A DNA stretch of 64,000 nucleotides from assembly GCF_009547075.1 (NCBI RefSeq), contig NZ_WIPH01000002.1, positions 1 to 64,000 of the forward strand, in the 5' to 3' direction. Of this stretch, positions 28,401 through 38,543 are shown piece after piece. Made by a program: the position numbers and the translations under genes. The notes beneath the pieces are model-generated. The model made no database searches, was not told the origin of the DNA, and worked only from the letters and a program-made list of their open reading frames with translations. Every line of letters begins with the position of its first letter. The stretch's first letter is position 1. This DNA comes from Gluconobacter aidae. GTDB taxonomy: Bacteria > Pseudomonadota > Alphaproteobacteria > Acetobacterales > Acetobacteraceae.

Positions 28401-28584
28401 GGCGCTGGCGATGATGATCGGTATGATCCCGATGTCCATCAGCAATTCCGACAATGCGCCGCTGGGTAAGGCGGTGATCGGCGGGCTTCTTGTGGCAACT
28501 GTTGCCACCCTGCTTTTTGTTCCCTGCGTTTTTGCCCTTATTCATTACAAGCGGCCTGCTGGGCCTGAAGGAGACCGCGCGTGA
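25417..28584 (+). CDS. RND efflux pump permease
   Basis: Proton-driven inner-membrane transporter of the AcrB/HAE class, 1055 residues. It has twelve predicted transmembrane segments in the usual 1+5 twice pattern. TM4 carries GILVDDATVMIENID with the paired Asp of drug-type pumps (metal-type pumps have a single Asp). Porter-domain repeats and C-terminal TM10-12 (VNFQSWLDPFVIITALPG, GMIPMSISNSDNAPLGKAV) are present. ATG at 25417 is preferred; a TTG 12 bases earlier is possible. It is first in the operon, ahead of the adaptor, which is the reverse of the common adaptor-permease order. The 170-base AT-rich gap upstream should hold a promoter. Confidence 0.93.
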   Translation: MNAIVVTALKRPYTFVVLSIMILIFGVRAIVSTPTDVFPSIKIPIVAVIWSYTGLMPDDMSGRIVYYYERALTATVSNIEHIESSSYYGRGIVKIFFQPGTNTAVAQTQITSVSQTVIKQLPTGATPPLILAMDASSVPVLTLQVNNPTMSGSEIYNMASNLIRPELISVPGAAIPNPYGGLAPDIMVDLDPVKLLAHRLSPEDVAAALNLQNIVLPAGDQRIGQLDWMVKTNSTPLDLAVFNKMPIKQVGNSVIYLRDVAWVHRGGPPQMNAVLVKGQQAVLIVVLKSGDASTLSVVSGIKKLLPQVETTLPAGTTVNVLTDASSFVKESVMDVVREMITAAILTSLTVMLFLGSWRSTVIVATSIPLAMLCSIIGLSIAGQSINVMTLGGLALAVGILVDDATVMIENIDAHLETGKDLEDAIIDAANQIVIPTFVSTTCICIVWLPLFELTGISGWLFMPMAEAIIFAMIASFILSRTLVPTMANWMLAAQVRMHRDPEWHNRKLSVFGRFQQGFEARFTSFREHYKSILETLISIRGRFVTLFLLAAISSMALLLFIGQDFFPEIKSGTIEMHMRAPIGTRLSETGKIVGLVERRIRNLLPGQVVNVVNNCGLPRSQLNQAMIPSPTVGTQDCNITIQLRDAESPISEFRRRLRKGLTNDFPGTIFTFQPGDLTAKILNFGLPSPIDVQVVGRDLTDNFRFATQLAKKLRHIPGITDVSIQEPMTQPTIMVNNRRSFALGTGITERDVALNALVTLSGSGQVGQTYYLNAQGTSQLIDVQAPANYLQTMNDLEILPIDKGDGNPTNRTPQLLGGLSELVQTGTPAEIAHYNIMPVFDIYAAPEDMDLGTVSRAVNRIVDHERKLLPHGSSMVVRGQAVTMNDAYVQLIGGLALSIVLVYLIIVVNFQSWLDPFVIITALPGALGGISWSLFLTHTSMSVPALTGAIMCMGTATANAILVVSFARERMDHHGDAITAALEAGYERIRPVLMTALAMMIGMIPMSISNSDNAPLGKAVIGGLLVATVATLLFVPCVFALIHYKRPAGPEGDRA

Positions 28585-29873
28585 ACCATTCTACGGATCA
28601 GGGGCAGGTGCCTCCGGTAAACCATCCGGTACGCGCGGGTTCTGGAGCACGTGGCAAGCTTATTCTGCTGCTGGTGATCCTGGTGGCGATCATACTGGCG
28701 GCCTGGGGGATCGTACAGCGGGGAGCGCATTATCATTCCCTGACCAGCGCGACAGAGGACGCGGCCATTCCGCCCGTTACCCTGATTACGCCGCAGCCAG
28801 GCCCGAAGACGCGGCAAGTTGATCTGCCAGCCAATCTCGCAGCCTGGTACGAGGCACCGATTTATGCGCAGGTCTCGGGTTATGTGAAGATGTGGTACAA
28901 GGACTATGGTGCCCGGGTGAAACGCGGCGATGTTCTGGCTGAAATCAGTACTCCGAGCATCGACGCCCAGTTCGAGGCGGCCAAGGCGCATTACAACGTC
29001 ATTCTGGCGCGGTACAATCTGGCCCTGATCACGACCAAGCGCTGGACGGCTCTGAAGGGGACGCAGGCCGTGTCACGTCAGGAAGTGGACGTGCAGGCCG
29101 CAAATGCCGCTGCCCAGAAAGCCGAACTGGAGGCCGCGCACCATGATGTGGATCGTTTTCAGGCGCTTGAGGACTTCAAGAAGATCGTCGCTCCATTTGA
29201 CGGAATCGTGACGTCCCGCCTAGTGAATGTGGGCGATTATGTGAATGCGGGCGGTGGGAACGTGAATTCCCGTGGTGCGGCATCCGAGCTGTTTTCGGTG
29301 GCTGATATTCACCGGATGCGCGTATTCGTCTCGGTGCCGCAGGATTTCGCGAGTGTCATTTCTCCGAAGATTGAGGCTGAACTCACGGTGCCCCAGTATC
29401 CTGGCAGCCGCTTCCGGGCGACATTCCTCGCAACGGCTAACGCCTTCAATGCCGCGACCCGTACGGTTACGACCGAGCTGACGCTGGATAACAGCGATAA
29501 TCTGCTGTGGCCGAACTCCTATGCGACGGCGCATATTTCGGCCCCGGGCAATCCGAACATCCTGATCCTGCCGGAAGGTGCGATCATCTTCCGGGCCGAA
29601 GGGACGCAGGTGGCCAAGGTTATCAATAACCACGCCCATCTGGTGAATGTGAAAGTCGGCATCAACTTTGGCACGACAGTGCAGGTCCTCAGCGGTATTA
29701 CAAAAGACGACCGTGTGGTTGCCAACCCTACTGCTGATCTGCTGGAAGGGGATGAAGTCAAGATCGTCCCGACCACGCCGGGATACAACACGCCGAGCAA
29801 AGCGCAGCAGGATGCGGATCAGCAGCCTGCCCGTCAGCATGATGCAAACCCTGAGGAGGCCGGATCTCGCTGA
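28581..29873 (+). CDS. RND pump periplasmic adaptor (membrane fusion protein)
   Basis: Links the permease to the outer-membrane channel. The 430-residue protein has a short cytosolic N-terminus, one membrane anchor (LILLLVILVAIILAAWGIV), lipoyl halves (PIYAQVSGYVKMWYKDYG and KKIVAPFDGIVTSRLVNVGD) flanking an alpha-hairpin, then beta-barrel and proximal domains. The C-terminal tail is Gln/Asp-rich and probably flexible. The start is GTG at 28581, overlapping the permease stop as GTGA, with GAAGGAG just upstream. Confidence 0.93.
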   Translation: MNHSTDQGQVPPVNHPVRAGSGARGKLILLLVILVAIILAAWGIVQRGAHYHSLTSATEDAAIPPVTLITPQPGPKTRQVDLPANLAAWYEAPIYAQVSGYVKMWYKDYGARVKRGDVLAEISTPSIDAQFEAAKAHYNVILARYNLALITTKRWTALKGTQAVSRQEVDVQAANAAAQKAELEAAHHDVDRFQALEDFKKIVAPFDGIVTSRLVNVGDYVNAGGGNVNSRGAASELFSVADIHRMRVFVSVPQDFASVISPKIEAELTVPQYPGSRFRATFLATANAFNAATRTVTTELTLDNSDNLLWPNSYATAHISAPGNPNILILPEGAIIFRAEGTQVAKVINNHAHLVNVKVGINFGTTVQVLSGITKDDRVVANPTADLLEGDEVKIVPTTPGYNTPSKAQQDADQQPARQHDANPEEAGSR

Positions 29874-31543
29874 TGAAACCGGAATGTTCCCAGTCGTCCC
29901 CGCTCCACTCATCCCCATCCGCCGTGGCTTCTTCCAGATGTAACCGTTCCAGATGGCGAATCACGACGGCGCTGGCCGGCGTGTTTTCAATCGGACTGGC
30001 GTCATGTGACCTGTCGCCTGAATATCATCCCCAGAAATTCCTCTACCCCGAAGGATGGGAAGGGAAGGGAATGATGGGCAATGCGCAGCCCGCGGATGGC
30101 ATTGTCCGCAGTGACTGGTGGACCATGTTCAACGATCCCATTCTCGATGGGCTTGAAAAGCGCATGCTGGCCGTCAATCCCGATCTGCAGGCCGCGGCGG
30201 AAGCCTTCACGCAGGCCCGCGATGTGGCCCGCGAGACGGAAAGCCGTCTTTATCCGCAGGTGACCGGCGCGGCCCACATGAGCGACAACAAGGGCTCGCT
30301 CGGCCGGTTGTATAACAACCCGGCCACGAGCAGAAGTCTCGTCTATGAGTCCAATCAGGCCTATAGCGGTGCTGCGACCTGGGAGCCGGATTTCTGGAAC
30401 TCGATCCGTAACACCACGCGGATGCAGAAAAACCTGGCGCAGGCGTCGGCGGCTCAGTACGCGCTGGCCAGGCTGAGTCTGGAAGCGGAACTGGCGTCCG
30501 ACTACATCGCCCTGCGCGGACTTGATGCCCAGAACGCGGTTTATGATGACTCCATCCGTTACTTCCGTGCCGCGGTCGAGATCACGGAACTGCGTCAGGC
30601 AGGTTCGATCGGTGCCGGCCTGGATGTCTCGCGTGCGGAGACCCAGCTCTATTCCGCGCAGGCCGGCAAGAGCAATCTGATCGCCCGACGCAACGTCATG
30701 GAGCACGCGATTGCGGTCCTGCTCAACACGGCTCCCGCAGGCTTCCATATCGCGCCCGTCAAGGACGTGAAAATGCATTTCGGGGTCGTGAAGATCAATG
30801 AGGGACTTCCTGCGTCGCTTCTTGAGCGCCGCCCGGATATCGCCATTGCCGAGCGGCAGATGGCCGCGTCGGCCCGGGCCATCGGTGTGTCACGTGCCGC
30901 GTTCTACCCGCATATCACGTTCAGTGCCGAAGGCGGTTTCGAGGACGGTGGTTTCGATCTCGCCAGCATCTCCCGGGCATTCTGGAAGATCGCGGTTCAG
31001 GCGGTCGAGCCGGCCTTTACCGGTGGTCTGCGGCGTGCAGCGCTCCAGCGCTCCTGGTCGCAGTACCGGAGCATGGTGGACAACTACCGGTCCGTCGTCC
31101 TGTCCGCGTTCCAGGATGTCGAAGATGGCCTGACGCAGACACGCCAGTTCAAGATCGCACAGGATCAGCAGCAGAAGGCCGTGGATGCGGCGCTGCGCAC
31201 GCAGAGCATGACCATGGCGCTCTATACGGGCGGCCTGTCGAACTATCTTGATGCTCTTGTGGCCCAGCAGGATGCCCTTCAGGCGCGTCTGGCCGAGGTC
31301 GAGGTCCAGACGGCGCAGGTCCAGTCCTCCGTGCGTCTGGTCCGTGCCCTGGGTGGTGGTTGGAGCACCGCTGACCTGCCGGGCATCAAGCAGATCGATC
31401 CGTTTGGCCCGCTTCAGTATAACAATCTGCGGACTCCAAAGCCGGTCAATGGCATCGATAACCATGCCAAGCCGCTGGACAATGATCTGCGCGGCGATCG
31501 CGTGTCGGAGAATGTCCCGCAAGGCTTGACGGGGCGGCCCTGA
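29873..31543 (+). CDS. RND pump outer-membrane channel (NodT/OprM type)
   Basis: TolC-like trimeric outer-membrane lipoprotein completing the pump; 556 residues. The N-terminus carries ITTALAGVFSIGLASC with lipobox LASC, preceded by an unusually long polar stretch of about 26 residues. The two internal repeats contain AATWEPDFWNSIR, LERRPDIAIAERQMAASARAI and the late ASISRAFWKIAVQAVEPAFT block typical of NodT-family channels. It overlaps the adaptor stop as TGATG with GAGGAGG 14 bases upstream. The final 60 residues (PFGPLQYNNLRTPKPV onward) form a polar extension. A candidate rplK promoter overlaps its last codons. Confidence 0.92.
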   Translation: MKPECSQSSPLHSSPSAVASSRCNRSRWRITTALAGVFSIGLASCDLSPEYHPQKFLYPEGWEGKGMMGNAQPADGIVRSDWWTMFNDPILDGLEKRMLAVNPDLQAAAEAFTQARDVARETESRLYPQVTGAAHMSDNKGSLGRLYNNPATSRSLVYESNQAYSGAATWEPDFWNSIRNTTRMQKNLAQASAAQYALARLSLEAELASDYIALRGLDAQNAVYDDSIRYFRAAVEITELRQAGSIGAGLDVSRAETQLYSAQAGKSNLIARRNVMEHAIAVLLNTAPAGFHIAPVKDVKMHFGVVKINEGLPASLLERRPDIAIAERQMAASARAIGVSRAAFYPHITFSAEGGFEDGGFDLASISRAFWKIAVQAVEPAFTGGLRRAALQRSWSQYRSMVDNYRSVVLSAFQDVEDGLTQTRQFKIAQDQQQKAVDAALRTQSMTMALYTGGLSNYLDALVAQQDALQARLAEVEVQTAQVQSSVRLVRALGGGWSTADLPGIKQIDPFGPLQYNNLRTPKPVNGIDNHAKPLDNDLRGDRVSENVPQGLTGRP

Positions 31544-31555
31544 CTGGTCTAGGGG
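31526..31555 (+). promoter_or_regulatory. Candidate promoter of the rplK cluster, inside the upstream gene's 3' end
   Basis: TTGACG (31526-31531) and CTAGGG or TAGGGG (31549-31554 or 31550-31555) are separated by 17-18 bases. The -10 is non-canonical, but the box pair resembles the rpsL promoter in this window (TTGACT, 17, TAGGTT). It lies 88-117 bases before rplK. Confidence 0.45.
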
Positions 31556-31642
31556 TCCGCCTCACTTCGAACGCGGGAGGAGGAGGCGTGGCCGACTCCG
31601 TTGAACCGCGGTTCGGGAACGACAAACAGGGGAGTCCCGGAT

Positions 31643-32077
31643 ATGGCCAAAAAAGTTGTTGGCTACATCAAGCTTCAGATTCCGGCTGGTAAAGCCAATC
31701 CTTCTCCGCCGGTTGGTCCGGCTCTGGGTCAGCGCGGCCTGAACATCATGCAGTTCTGCAAGGAGTTCAACGCCAAGACGCAGCAGCTCGAGCCCGGCAT
31801 GCCGATCCCGGTGGTCATCACCGCCTATGCGGATCGCACGTTCTCCTTCATCACGAAGACGCCGCCGAACACGTACTTCCTGCTGAAGGCCGCCAAGATT
31901 TCCAAGGGCAGCCAGACGGTCGGCAAGTCCGCTGCGGTTGGTTCCGTGACGACGGCTCAGCTTCGCGAGATCGCTGAGACGAAGTTCAAGGACATGAACG
32001 CCAACGACATTGACGGCGCCGTGCGCATGCTCGCCGGTTCCGCCAAGTCGATGGGCCTGAACGTGGTGGAGGGCTGA
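31643..32077 (+). CDS. rplK: 50S ribosomal protein L11
   Basis: Binds 23S rRNA at the GTPase-associated centre together with L10-L7/L12. The 144-residue protein starts [20 protein letters not shown], has the [11 protein letters not shown] motif with the hinge prolines, and ends with the rRNA-binding domain ([20 protein letters not shown]). ATG at 31643 follows GGGGAG by eight bases; the frame is open 42 bases further upstream without family support. It is the first gene of the large cluster; nusG and secE, usual upstream neighbours, are not there. Confidence 0.97.
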   Translation: MAKKVVGYIKLQIPAGKANPSPPVGPALGQRGLNIMQFCKEFNAKTQQLEPGMPIPVVITAYADRTFSFITKTPPNTYFLLKAAKISKGSQTVGKSAAVGSVTTAQLREIAETKFKDMNANDIDGAVRMLAGSAKSMGLNVVEG

Positions 32078-32081
32078 TATC

Positions 32082-32774
32082 ATGGCCAAGAACAAGCGTC
32101 TGACCGCCGCACAGGCAACTGTCGAGCGTAACAAGCCGTATGGTCTGTCCGAGGCCGTCGCTCTGGTGAAGAGCAACGCCAAGGCAAAGTTCGACGAGAC
32201 GATCGAAATCTCGCTGAACCTCGGCATTGATCCGCGTCATGCTGACCAGATGGTCCGTGGTCTGATCTCCCTGCCGAACGGCACGGGCAAGACCCTTCGC
32301 GTTGGCGTTTTCGCCCGCGGCCCGAAGGCTGAAGAAGCCCTGGCGGCCGGTGCGGAAGTTGTCGGTGCGGAAGATCTGGCTGAAAAGATCCAGGCTGGCG
32401 AAATCGATTTCGACCGCTGCATCGCAACGCCGGACATGATGGCTCTCGTGGGCCGTCTGGGTAAGATCCTCGGCCCGCGTGGTCTGATGCCGAACCCGCG
32501 TCTCGGCACGGTGACCATGGACGTCAAGGGTGCCATCACGGCAGCCAAGTCCGGTCAGGTCGAATACCGCGCCGAGAAGGCCGGTATCATTCATGCCGGC
32601 GTCGGCAAGGCTTCCTTCGATGAAGCCAAGCTGGTCGAGAACATCAACGCTCTGGTCGATGCCGTTCAGAAGGCTCGTCCGACGGGTGCCAAGGGTACGT
32701 ATCTGAAGAAGGCAGCCCTGTCTTCCACGATGGGTCCGGGCGTTCGCGTTGACGTTGCGAGCTTTGAAGCCTGA
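32082..32774 (+). CDS. rplA: 50S ribosomal protein L1
   Basis: L1-stalk protein that helps release deacylated tRNA and, in other bacteria, represses its own rplK-rplA mRNA. It is 230 residues with domain I and II motifs [37 protein letters not shown] and the end motif [15 protein letters not shown]. It starts four bases after the rplK stop. A 9-bp hairpin begins seven bases past its stop. Confidence 0.98.
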   Translation: MAKNKRLTAAQATVERNKPYGLSEAVALVKSNAKAKFDETIEISLNLGIDPRHADQMVRGLISLPNGTGKTLRVGVFARGPKAEEALAAGAEVVGAEDLAEKIQAGEIDFDRCIATPDMMALVGRLGKILGPRGLMPNPRLGTVTMDVKGAITAAKSGQVEYRAEKAGIIHAGVGKASFDEAKLVENINALVDAVQKARPTGAKGTYLKKAALSSTMGPGVRVDVASFEA

Positions 32775-32780
32775 TTGACA

Positions 32781-32808
32781 GGTGGTCTTCCTTCTGGGAA
32801 AGACCACC
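32781..32808 (+). terminator. Hairpin after rplA (attenuator or processing site)
   Basis: GGTGGTCTT (32781-32789) and AAGACCACC (32800-32808) form a perfect 9-bp stem with a ten-base loop. No T-run follows, so partial attenuation or RNase processing between rplA and rplJ is more likely than full termination. Confidence 0.5.
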
Positions 32809-33083
32809 ACGAAATGACGTCACGCCTTCGGGTGCGACGGCTAAGGGGTAGGCCGCTTCGGTGGGCTGCTTCCAAACCTGTCCAAGACCGCACGTGGACC
32901 TTCGGGGCCTTAAGGATCTTCCGGGATCGCGGGCGTCAGACGGGGCGACGGTATTTTTGTGGCTCTGCTGCGATGTGCTGGGTTCGCTCACTTCTGTGGA
33001 CAGGCGAGCGGGACCGCTTCGAAAGAAGCTGGTTCCATGGGTAACCTAGTTCGGTGAAAGCCGGACTGACGAGGAGACAGGTT
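32809..33083 (+). promoter_or_regulatory. Long rplJ leader, candidate L10 autoregulatory RNA
   Basis: About 275 non-coding bases precede rplJ, far more than between most genes of this cluster. In many bacteria the rplJ leader folds into a kink-turn structure bound by the L10-(L7/L12) complex, which represses translation. Several G/C-rich complementary stretches are present, for example near 32880-32960. I have not resolved a consensus fold, so this rests mainly on position and length. Confidence 0.5.
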
Positions 33084-33608
33084 TTGGACCGTACGGAAAA
33101 ACGGGCCTTTGTTGAGTTCCTCGCCGATGTGTTTGGCAGCACGTCCATGGTTGTCGTCACCCAGAACAAGGGTCTGACGGTTGCTGATGTGACGGAGCTG
33201 CGTCGACGCATTCGTGCGGCAGGGGCGACATACAAGGTTGCGAAGAACCGGCTGGCCAGCCGTGCTCTGGATGGGACCCAATTCGACGGCATCGCGCCGC
33301 TGCTCAAGGGACCGACCGCGCTTGCGTGGTCTGAAGACCCGGCATCGGTGGCAAAGGTGATCGTCGAGTTCGCCAAGACGAACGACAAACTGGTGGTGCT
33401 TGGTGGTGCCCTCGGTTCCCAGACGCTTGGCGTCGATGGAATCAAGGCCCTTGCCGAGCTGCCGTCGCTGGACGAGCTGCGCGCAAAGCTGGTGGGTATG
33501 ATCAATACCCCGGCCACGCGTATCGCAGGTGTTGTCCAGGCGCCGGCTGGCCAGCTTGCTCGCGTCTTTGGTGCCTATGCCAAGGCCGGCGAAGCAGAAG
33601 CCGCCTGA
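33084..33608 (+). CDS. rplJ: 50S ribosomal protein L10
   Basis: Base of the ribosomal stalk; its C-terminal helix binds dimers of L7/L12. The 174-residue protein begins at a TTG codon (33084) preceded by GAGGAG at a good spacing, giving [18 protein letters not shown]. An in-frame GTG at 33054 would add ten residues without ribosome-site support. The family core ([32 protein letters not shown]) is intact. A rare start codon after a long leader fits tight translational control. Confidence 0.96.
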   Translation: MDRTEKRAFVEFLADVFGSTSMVVVTQNKGLTVADVTELRRRIRAAGATYKVAKNRLASRALDGTQFDGIAPLLKGPTALAWSEDPASVAKVIVEFAKTNDKLVVLGGALGSQTLGVDGIKALAELPSLDELRAKLVGMINTPATRIAGVVQAPAGQLARVFGAYAKAGEAEAA

Positions 33609-33675
33609 GAATGAAGGTCTGCGCTGCGGCGTAGGCTTTAACCTGATCAACAGTACATCAATTTAGGATAAGACC

Positions 33676-34050
<375 letters not shown>

Positions 34051-34062
34051 TTCACTGACTTC

Positions 34063-34088
34063 AGACTGCTCCGTTCGCGGAGCAGTCT
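34063..34088 (+). terminator. rplL-rpoB intercistronic hairpin (attenuator or RNase III site)
   Basis: AGACTGCTCCG (34063-34073) and CGGAGCAGTCT (34078-34088) form a perfect 11-bp stem with a TTCG loop, 13 bases after rplL. No T-run follows. In E. coli this junction holds a partial attenuator and an RNase III site, which lowers rpoBC relative to rplJL. Confidence 0.65.
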
Positions 34089-34137
34089 CTGCCTGGCAGA
34101 CAGATGGGGCGGGGATCGCATGCGGTTCCCGCCCGAT

Positions 34138-34166
34138 TTGCCGTTGGAGCAAAACAGGTGTATAGT
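34138..34166 (+). promoter_or_regulatory. Candidate rpoBC promoter
   Basis: TTGCCG (34138-34143), 17 bases, TATAGT (34161-34166). It lies between the rplL-rpoB hairpin and rpoB and would allow rpoBC expression independent of the ribosomal protein genes. Confidence 0.6.
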
Positions 34167-34290
34167 GCGCGGCTCGCCACGTACTGAAAATTTCATAATG
34201 GCCGGTCGTTCCGGTCGTCCGCAATGCTGGGGGCAGATTTCCAGCGCCGTTTGCGGGCGACTCGAAGGTCTGGTGCAGAGGGCAGAAGAG

Positions 34291-37200
34291 ATGAACGCGA
34301 TCACCAAATCGTTCACGGGACGCAAAAGGATCCGCAAAAGTTTCGGGCGTATTCCCGAAATTGCGCCGATGCCCAATTTGATCGACGTGCAGCGCGCCTC
34401 CTATGAGGCATTCCTGCAGATGAACGTGAGCCCTGACAGCCGGCAGGATGCCGGGCTTCAGGAAGTCTTCCGTTCGGTTTTTCCGATCAACGATTTTGCG
34501 GGTCGCGGTCGTCTGGACTTCATGTCCTACGAATTCGAAGATCCGAAATATGACGTCGAAGAGTGCATTCAGCGCGGTCTGACCTATGCAGCGCCGCTGA
34601 AGGTCATTCTCCGTCTGACGACGTGGGACATTGACGAGGATACGGGGTCGCGCTCGATCCACGACATGAAGGAACAGCCGGTTTATATGGGCGACATGCC
34701 GCTCATGACCGATAACGGCACCTTCATCATCAATGGTACCGAGCGTGTCATCGTCTCCCAGATGCATCGTAGCCCGGGCGTGTTCTTCGATCACGACAAG
34801 GGCAAGACGCATTCTTCGGGCAAATACCTCTTTGCTGCCCGCGTCATTCCGTATCGTGGTTCCTGGCTCGATTTTGAGTTCGACGCCAAGGACCTGATCT
34901 ATGTCCGCATCGACCGCAAGCGCAAGCTGCCGGTCACCACGCTTCTTTATGCGCTTGAGGGGGCAAACTACCTCGCTCAGCGTGAGCAGAAGATTGCGGA
35001 AGGTGGCGATGTCGAGGGGCTCGACATTCGTGGTATGGATCAGGATGAAATCCTGTCCTACTTCTACGAGGCTGTGCCGTTCACCCGTCTGGGTGGCGAA
35101 TGGGCGCGTCCGTTCGATCCGGATGCATTCCGTGGTCTGAAGTTGCTCAGCCCGCTGGTGGATGCTGATACAGGTGAAGTGGTCGCCGAGGCTGATGCCA
35201 AGCTGACAGCGCGTATGGTCCGCAAGATCGCGGAAAAGACCCGTGTCGTGCAGGTCGGTCGCCTCGATATTCTTGGGCGCTTCCTGGCCTATGACCTCGT
35301 GAACGAGAACACGGGCGAGATCTACGGCGAAGCTGGCGAAGAACTGACGGAAGATCGCCTTGCCGCGCTTGAGGAAATGGGGATCACGGAACTGCCGCTG
35401 CTGTCCGTTGACGGTTCGCACGGACCCTGGATCCGTAACACGCTGGCTGCCGACAAGAACAGCTGCCGTGACGAAGCCCTGATCGATATTTACCGCATCA
35501 TGCGTCCAGGTGAGCCGCCGACCAAGGAAACGGCGGAAGCCATGTTCCATGGCCTGTTCTTTGACCAGAGCCGCTATGATCTGTCTGCTGTCGGCCGTGT
35601 GAAAATGAACATGCGTCTGGATGTCGATGCTCCGGATACACTTCGTGTCCTGCGCAAGGAAGATATCCTGCGGACGATCAAGATCATGGTCGATCTCAAG
35701 GACGGCCGTGGGCAGATCGACGATATCGACAATCTCGGCAACCGTCGTGTCCGCTCTGTCGGCGAACTGATGGAAAACCAGTATCGCGTCGGTCTGCTGC
35801 GTATGGAGCGCGCCATCCGCGAGCGTATGGGTTCCGTCGACATCGATACGGTGATGCCGCATGATCTCATCAATGCGAAGCCGGCTGCCGCTGCTGTGCG
35901 TGAGTTCTTCGGCTCCTCGCAGCTCAGCCAGTTCATGGATCAGACGAACCCGCTTTCCGAAGTGACGCACAAGCGTCGTCTTTCGGCGCTTGGCCCGGGC
36001 GGTCTGACCCGCGAGCGTGCAGGCTTCGAAGTCCGTGATGTTCATCCGACGCATTACGGCCGTATCTGCCCGATCGAGACGCCGGAAGGCCCGAACATCG
36101 GTCTGATCAACTCGCTGTCGACCTATGCCAAGGTGAACAAGTACGGCTTTATCGAGACGCCGTATCGTCTGGTGGAAGAAGGCGTTCTTCAGGATGGCTG
36201 GAAATATCTTTCCGCCATGGAAGAAGAAAAGCTGGTCGTTGCCCAGGCCGATGCCAGGCAGGACGATCAGGGGCGTCTGACGGAGGAGCTGGTTTCCGTT
36301 CGCCGTTCGGGTGACTTCCGCGTTGTTCCGCCGGATCAGGTCACGGCCTGTGACGTTTCGCCGAAGCAGCTTGTGTCCGTTGCCGCCGCGCTCATTCCGT
36401 TCCTTGAGAACGATGACGCCAACCGTGCGCTGATGGGCGCGAACATGCAGCGTCAGGCCGTGCCGCTGGTGAAGGCTGACGCCCCGCTGGTCGGTACCGG
36501 CATGGAAGCTGCTGTTGCGCATGACTCCGGTGCGACCATCGTTGCCAAGCGTCGTGGTGTCATCGACCAGATCGATGGTGCCCGTATCGTGGTACGTGCC
36601 ACGGACGAGGCTGGTGCCACGCAGGGTGTGGATATCTACCGTCTGCGCAAATACATGCGCTCCAACCAGTCCACATGCATCAACCAGCGTCCGTTGGTGA
36701 AGGTCGGCGATACGGTTCATGCCGGCGACATCATTGCTGATGGTCCCTCCACTGAGCTCGGTGAACTGGCTCTGGGCCGTAACGTACTCGTCGCGTTCAT
36801 GCCCTGGAACGGTTACAACTTCGAAGACTCCATTCTGATCTCCGAGCGTATTGCCCGTGATGACGTCTTTACTTCGATTCATATTGAAGAGTTTGAAGTC
36901 ATGGCTCGTGATACGAAGCTGGGTCAGGAAGAAATCACGCGTGACATTCCGAACGTCGGTGAGGAGGCCCTGCGTAACCTCGACGAGGCCGGTATCGTGT
37001 ATGTCGGCGCCGAAGTGAATCCAGGCGATATTCTGGTCGGTAAGGTGACGCCGAAGGGCGAAAGCCCGATGACGCCGGAAGAAAAACTTCTGCGCGCCAT
37101 TTTCGGCGAAAAGGCTTCCGACGTTCGCGACACGTCTCTGAAGCTGCCGCCCGGTACGACGGGCACGATTGTCGACGTTCGCGTCTTCTCCCGCCGTGGC

Positions 37201-38463
37201 GTGGATAAGGACGAGCGTGCGATGGCCATCGAACGCGCCGAAATCGAGCGTCTCACCAAGGACCGCGACGACGAACGTGGTATTCAGGAGCGCAGCTTCT
37301 ACAACCGTCTGCGTGAGCGTCTGATTGGTCAGACGGCCGGTGTTGGCTTCAAGGGCATCCGCTCGGGTACGCCGATTACGGAAGAGGTTCTGGACGAGCA
37401 TCATCGGACAACTTGGGCTACCATCACGGTCACGTCCGATGAGGTCATGGCGGAGCTTGAAAAGCTGCGTGGCGAGTTCAAGGAAGCGACCCGCCGGATC
37501 GATGCGCGTTTCGACAGCAAGGTCGAGAAGCTGCAGCGGGGTGACGAACTGCCGCCTGGCGTGATGAAGATGGTCAAGGTCTTCGTCGCCGTGAAGCGCA
37601 AGCTTCAGCCGGGTGACAAGATGGCTGGCCGTCACGGTAACAAGGGTGTCGTCTCCCGTGTTGTTCCGGTCGAGGACATGCCGTTCCTTGAGAATGGCCA
37701 GGCCGTCGACATCGTGCTGAACCCGCTGGGTGTGCCGTCGCGCATGAACATCGGTCAGATCCTCGAGACCCATCTGGGCTGGGCCTGTGCGAATATCGGC
37801 GCAAGCATCGGCGATATGGTGGACGAGTATCAGCGGACCGGTGAACGCAAGCAGGAGCTTCTGGATCGCCTGCACGAAGTCTATGGTGATGCGATCTTCA
37901 ATGACGATGTCGCGACCCTGCCGAACGAGCAGCTGATTGAGCTTGCGAACAACCTTCGCAAGGGTCTGCCGATCGCAACGCCGGTGTTCGACGGTGCCTC
38001 CATCCCGGACATCGAAGAGATGCTCGAGAAGGCCGGTGTCAACAAGTCGGGCCAGTCGCAGCTGATCGATGGTCGTACGGGTGAGCCGTTCGAGCGTCAG
38101 ACGACGGTTGGCTATATCTACATGCTGAAGCTGCATCACCTTGTCGACGACAAGATCCATGCCCGTTCGATCGGTCCTTACTCGCTCGTCACGCAGCAGC
38201 CGCTGGGTGGTAAGGCGCAGTTCGGCGGTCAGCGCTTCGGTGAAATGGAAGTCTGGGCCCTTGAGGCATATGGTGCAGCATACACGCTGCAGGAAATGCT
38301 GACGGTGAAGTCGGATGACGTGTCCGGCCGTACCAAGGTCTATGAGGCAATCGTTCGCGAACAGGACGATTTCGAAGCCGGTATTCCGGAGAGCTTCAAT
38401 GTTCTGATCAAGGAACTGAAGTCGCTCGGCCTGAATGTCGAACTCGAGCAGAGCGGGCTTTAA
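34291..38463 (+). CDS. rpoB: DNA-directed RNA polymerase subunit beta
   Basis: Catalytic beta subunit of RNA polymerase, 1390 residues. The rifampicin-binding region reads [20 protein letters not shown] and then [18 protein letters not shown], with Asp, His and Ser at the positions where resistance changes arise, so the enzyme looks rifampicin-sensitive. Other landmarks are [34 protein letters not shown] and the C-terminal [21 protein letters not shown] at 34291 gives the family start [19 protein letters not shown] after GCAGAAGAG; the upstream extension to 34120 would run through the promoter. Confidence 0.98.
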   Translation: MNAITKSFTGRKRIRKSFGRIPEIAPMPNLIDVQRASYEAFLQMNVSPDSRQDAGLQEVFRSVFPINDFAGRGRLDFMSYEFEDPKYDVEECIQRGLTYAAPLKVILRLTTWDIDEDTGSRSIHDMKEQPVYMGDMPLMTDNGTFIINGTERVIVSQMHRSPGVFFDHDKGKTHSSGKYLFAARVIPYRGSWLDFEFDAKDLIYVRIDRKRKLPVTTLLYALEGANYLAQREQKIAEGGDVEGLDIRGMDQDEILSYFYEAVPFTRLGGEWARPFDPDAFRGLKLLSPLVDADTGEVVAEADAKLTARMVRKIAEKTRVVQVGRLDILGRFLAYDLVNENTGEIYGEAGEELTEDRLAALEEMGITELPLLSVDGSHGPWIRNTLAADKNSCRDEALIDIYRIMRPGEPPTKETAEAMFHGLFFDQSRYDLSAVGRVKMNMRLDVDAPDTLRVLRKEDILRTIKIMVDLKDGRGQIDDIDNLGNRRVRSVGELMENQYRVGLLRMERAIRERMGSVDIDTVMPHDLINAKPAAAAVREFFGSSQLSQFMDQTNPLSEVTHKRRLSALGPGGLTRERAGFEVRDVHPTHYGRICPIETPEGPNIGLINSLSTYAKVNKYGFIETPYRLVEEGVLQDGWKYLSAMEEEKLVVAQADARQDDQGRLTEELVSVRRSGDFRVVPPDQVTACDVSPKQLVSVAAALIPFLENDDANRALMGANMQRQAVPLVKADAPLVGTGMEAAVAHDSGATIVAKRRGVIDQIDGARIVVRATDEAGATQGVDIYRLRKYMRSNQSTCINQRPLVKVGDTVHAGDIIADGPSTELGELALGRNVLVAFMPWNGYNFEDSILISERIARDDVFTSIHIEEFEVMARDTKLGQEEITRDIPNVGEEALRNLDEAGIVYVGAEVNPGDILVGKVTPKGESPMTPEEKLLRAIFGEKASDVRDTSLKLPPGTTGTIVDVRVFSRRGVDKDERAMAIERAEIERLTKDRDDERGIQERSFYNRLRERLIGQTAGVGFKGIRSGTPITEEVLDEHHRTTWATITVTSDEVMAELEKLRGEFKEATRRIDARFDSKVEKLQRGDELPPGVMKMVKVFVAVKRKLQPGDKMAGRHGNKGVVSRVVPVEDMPFLENGQAVDIVLNPLGVPSRMNIGQILETHLGWACANIGASIGDMVDEYQRTGERKQELLDRLHEVYGDAIFNDDVATLPNEQLIELANNLRKGLPIATPVFDGASIPDIEEMLEKAGVNKSGQSQLIDGRTGEPFERQTTVGYIYMLKLHHLVDDKIHARSIGPYSLVTQQPLGGKAQFGGQRFGEMEVWALEAYGAAYTLQEMLTVKSDDVSGRTKVYEAIVREQDDFEAGIPESFNVLIKELKSLGLNVELEQSGL

Positions 38464-38543
38464 TTGTCCGCTCCTTCCTTCTCGTTACGGTTCATTTTTA
38501 AGGTGTCCGCGGTACGCCGCGGAACACATTGGGGTTTCGGCGC

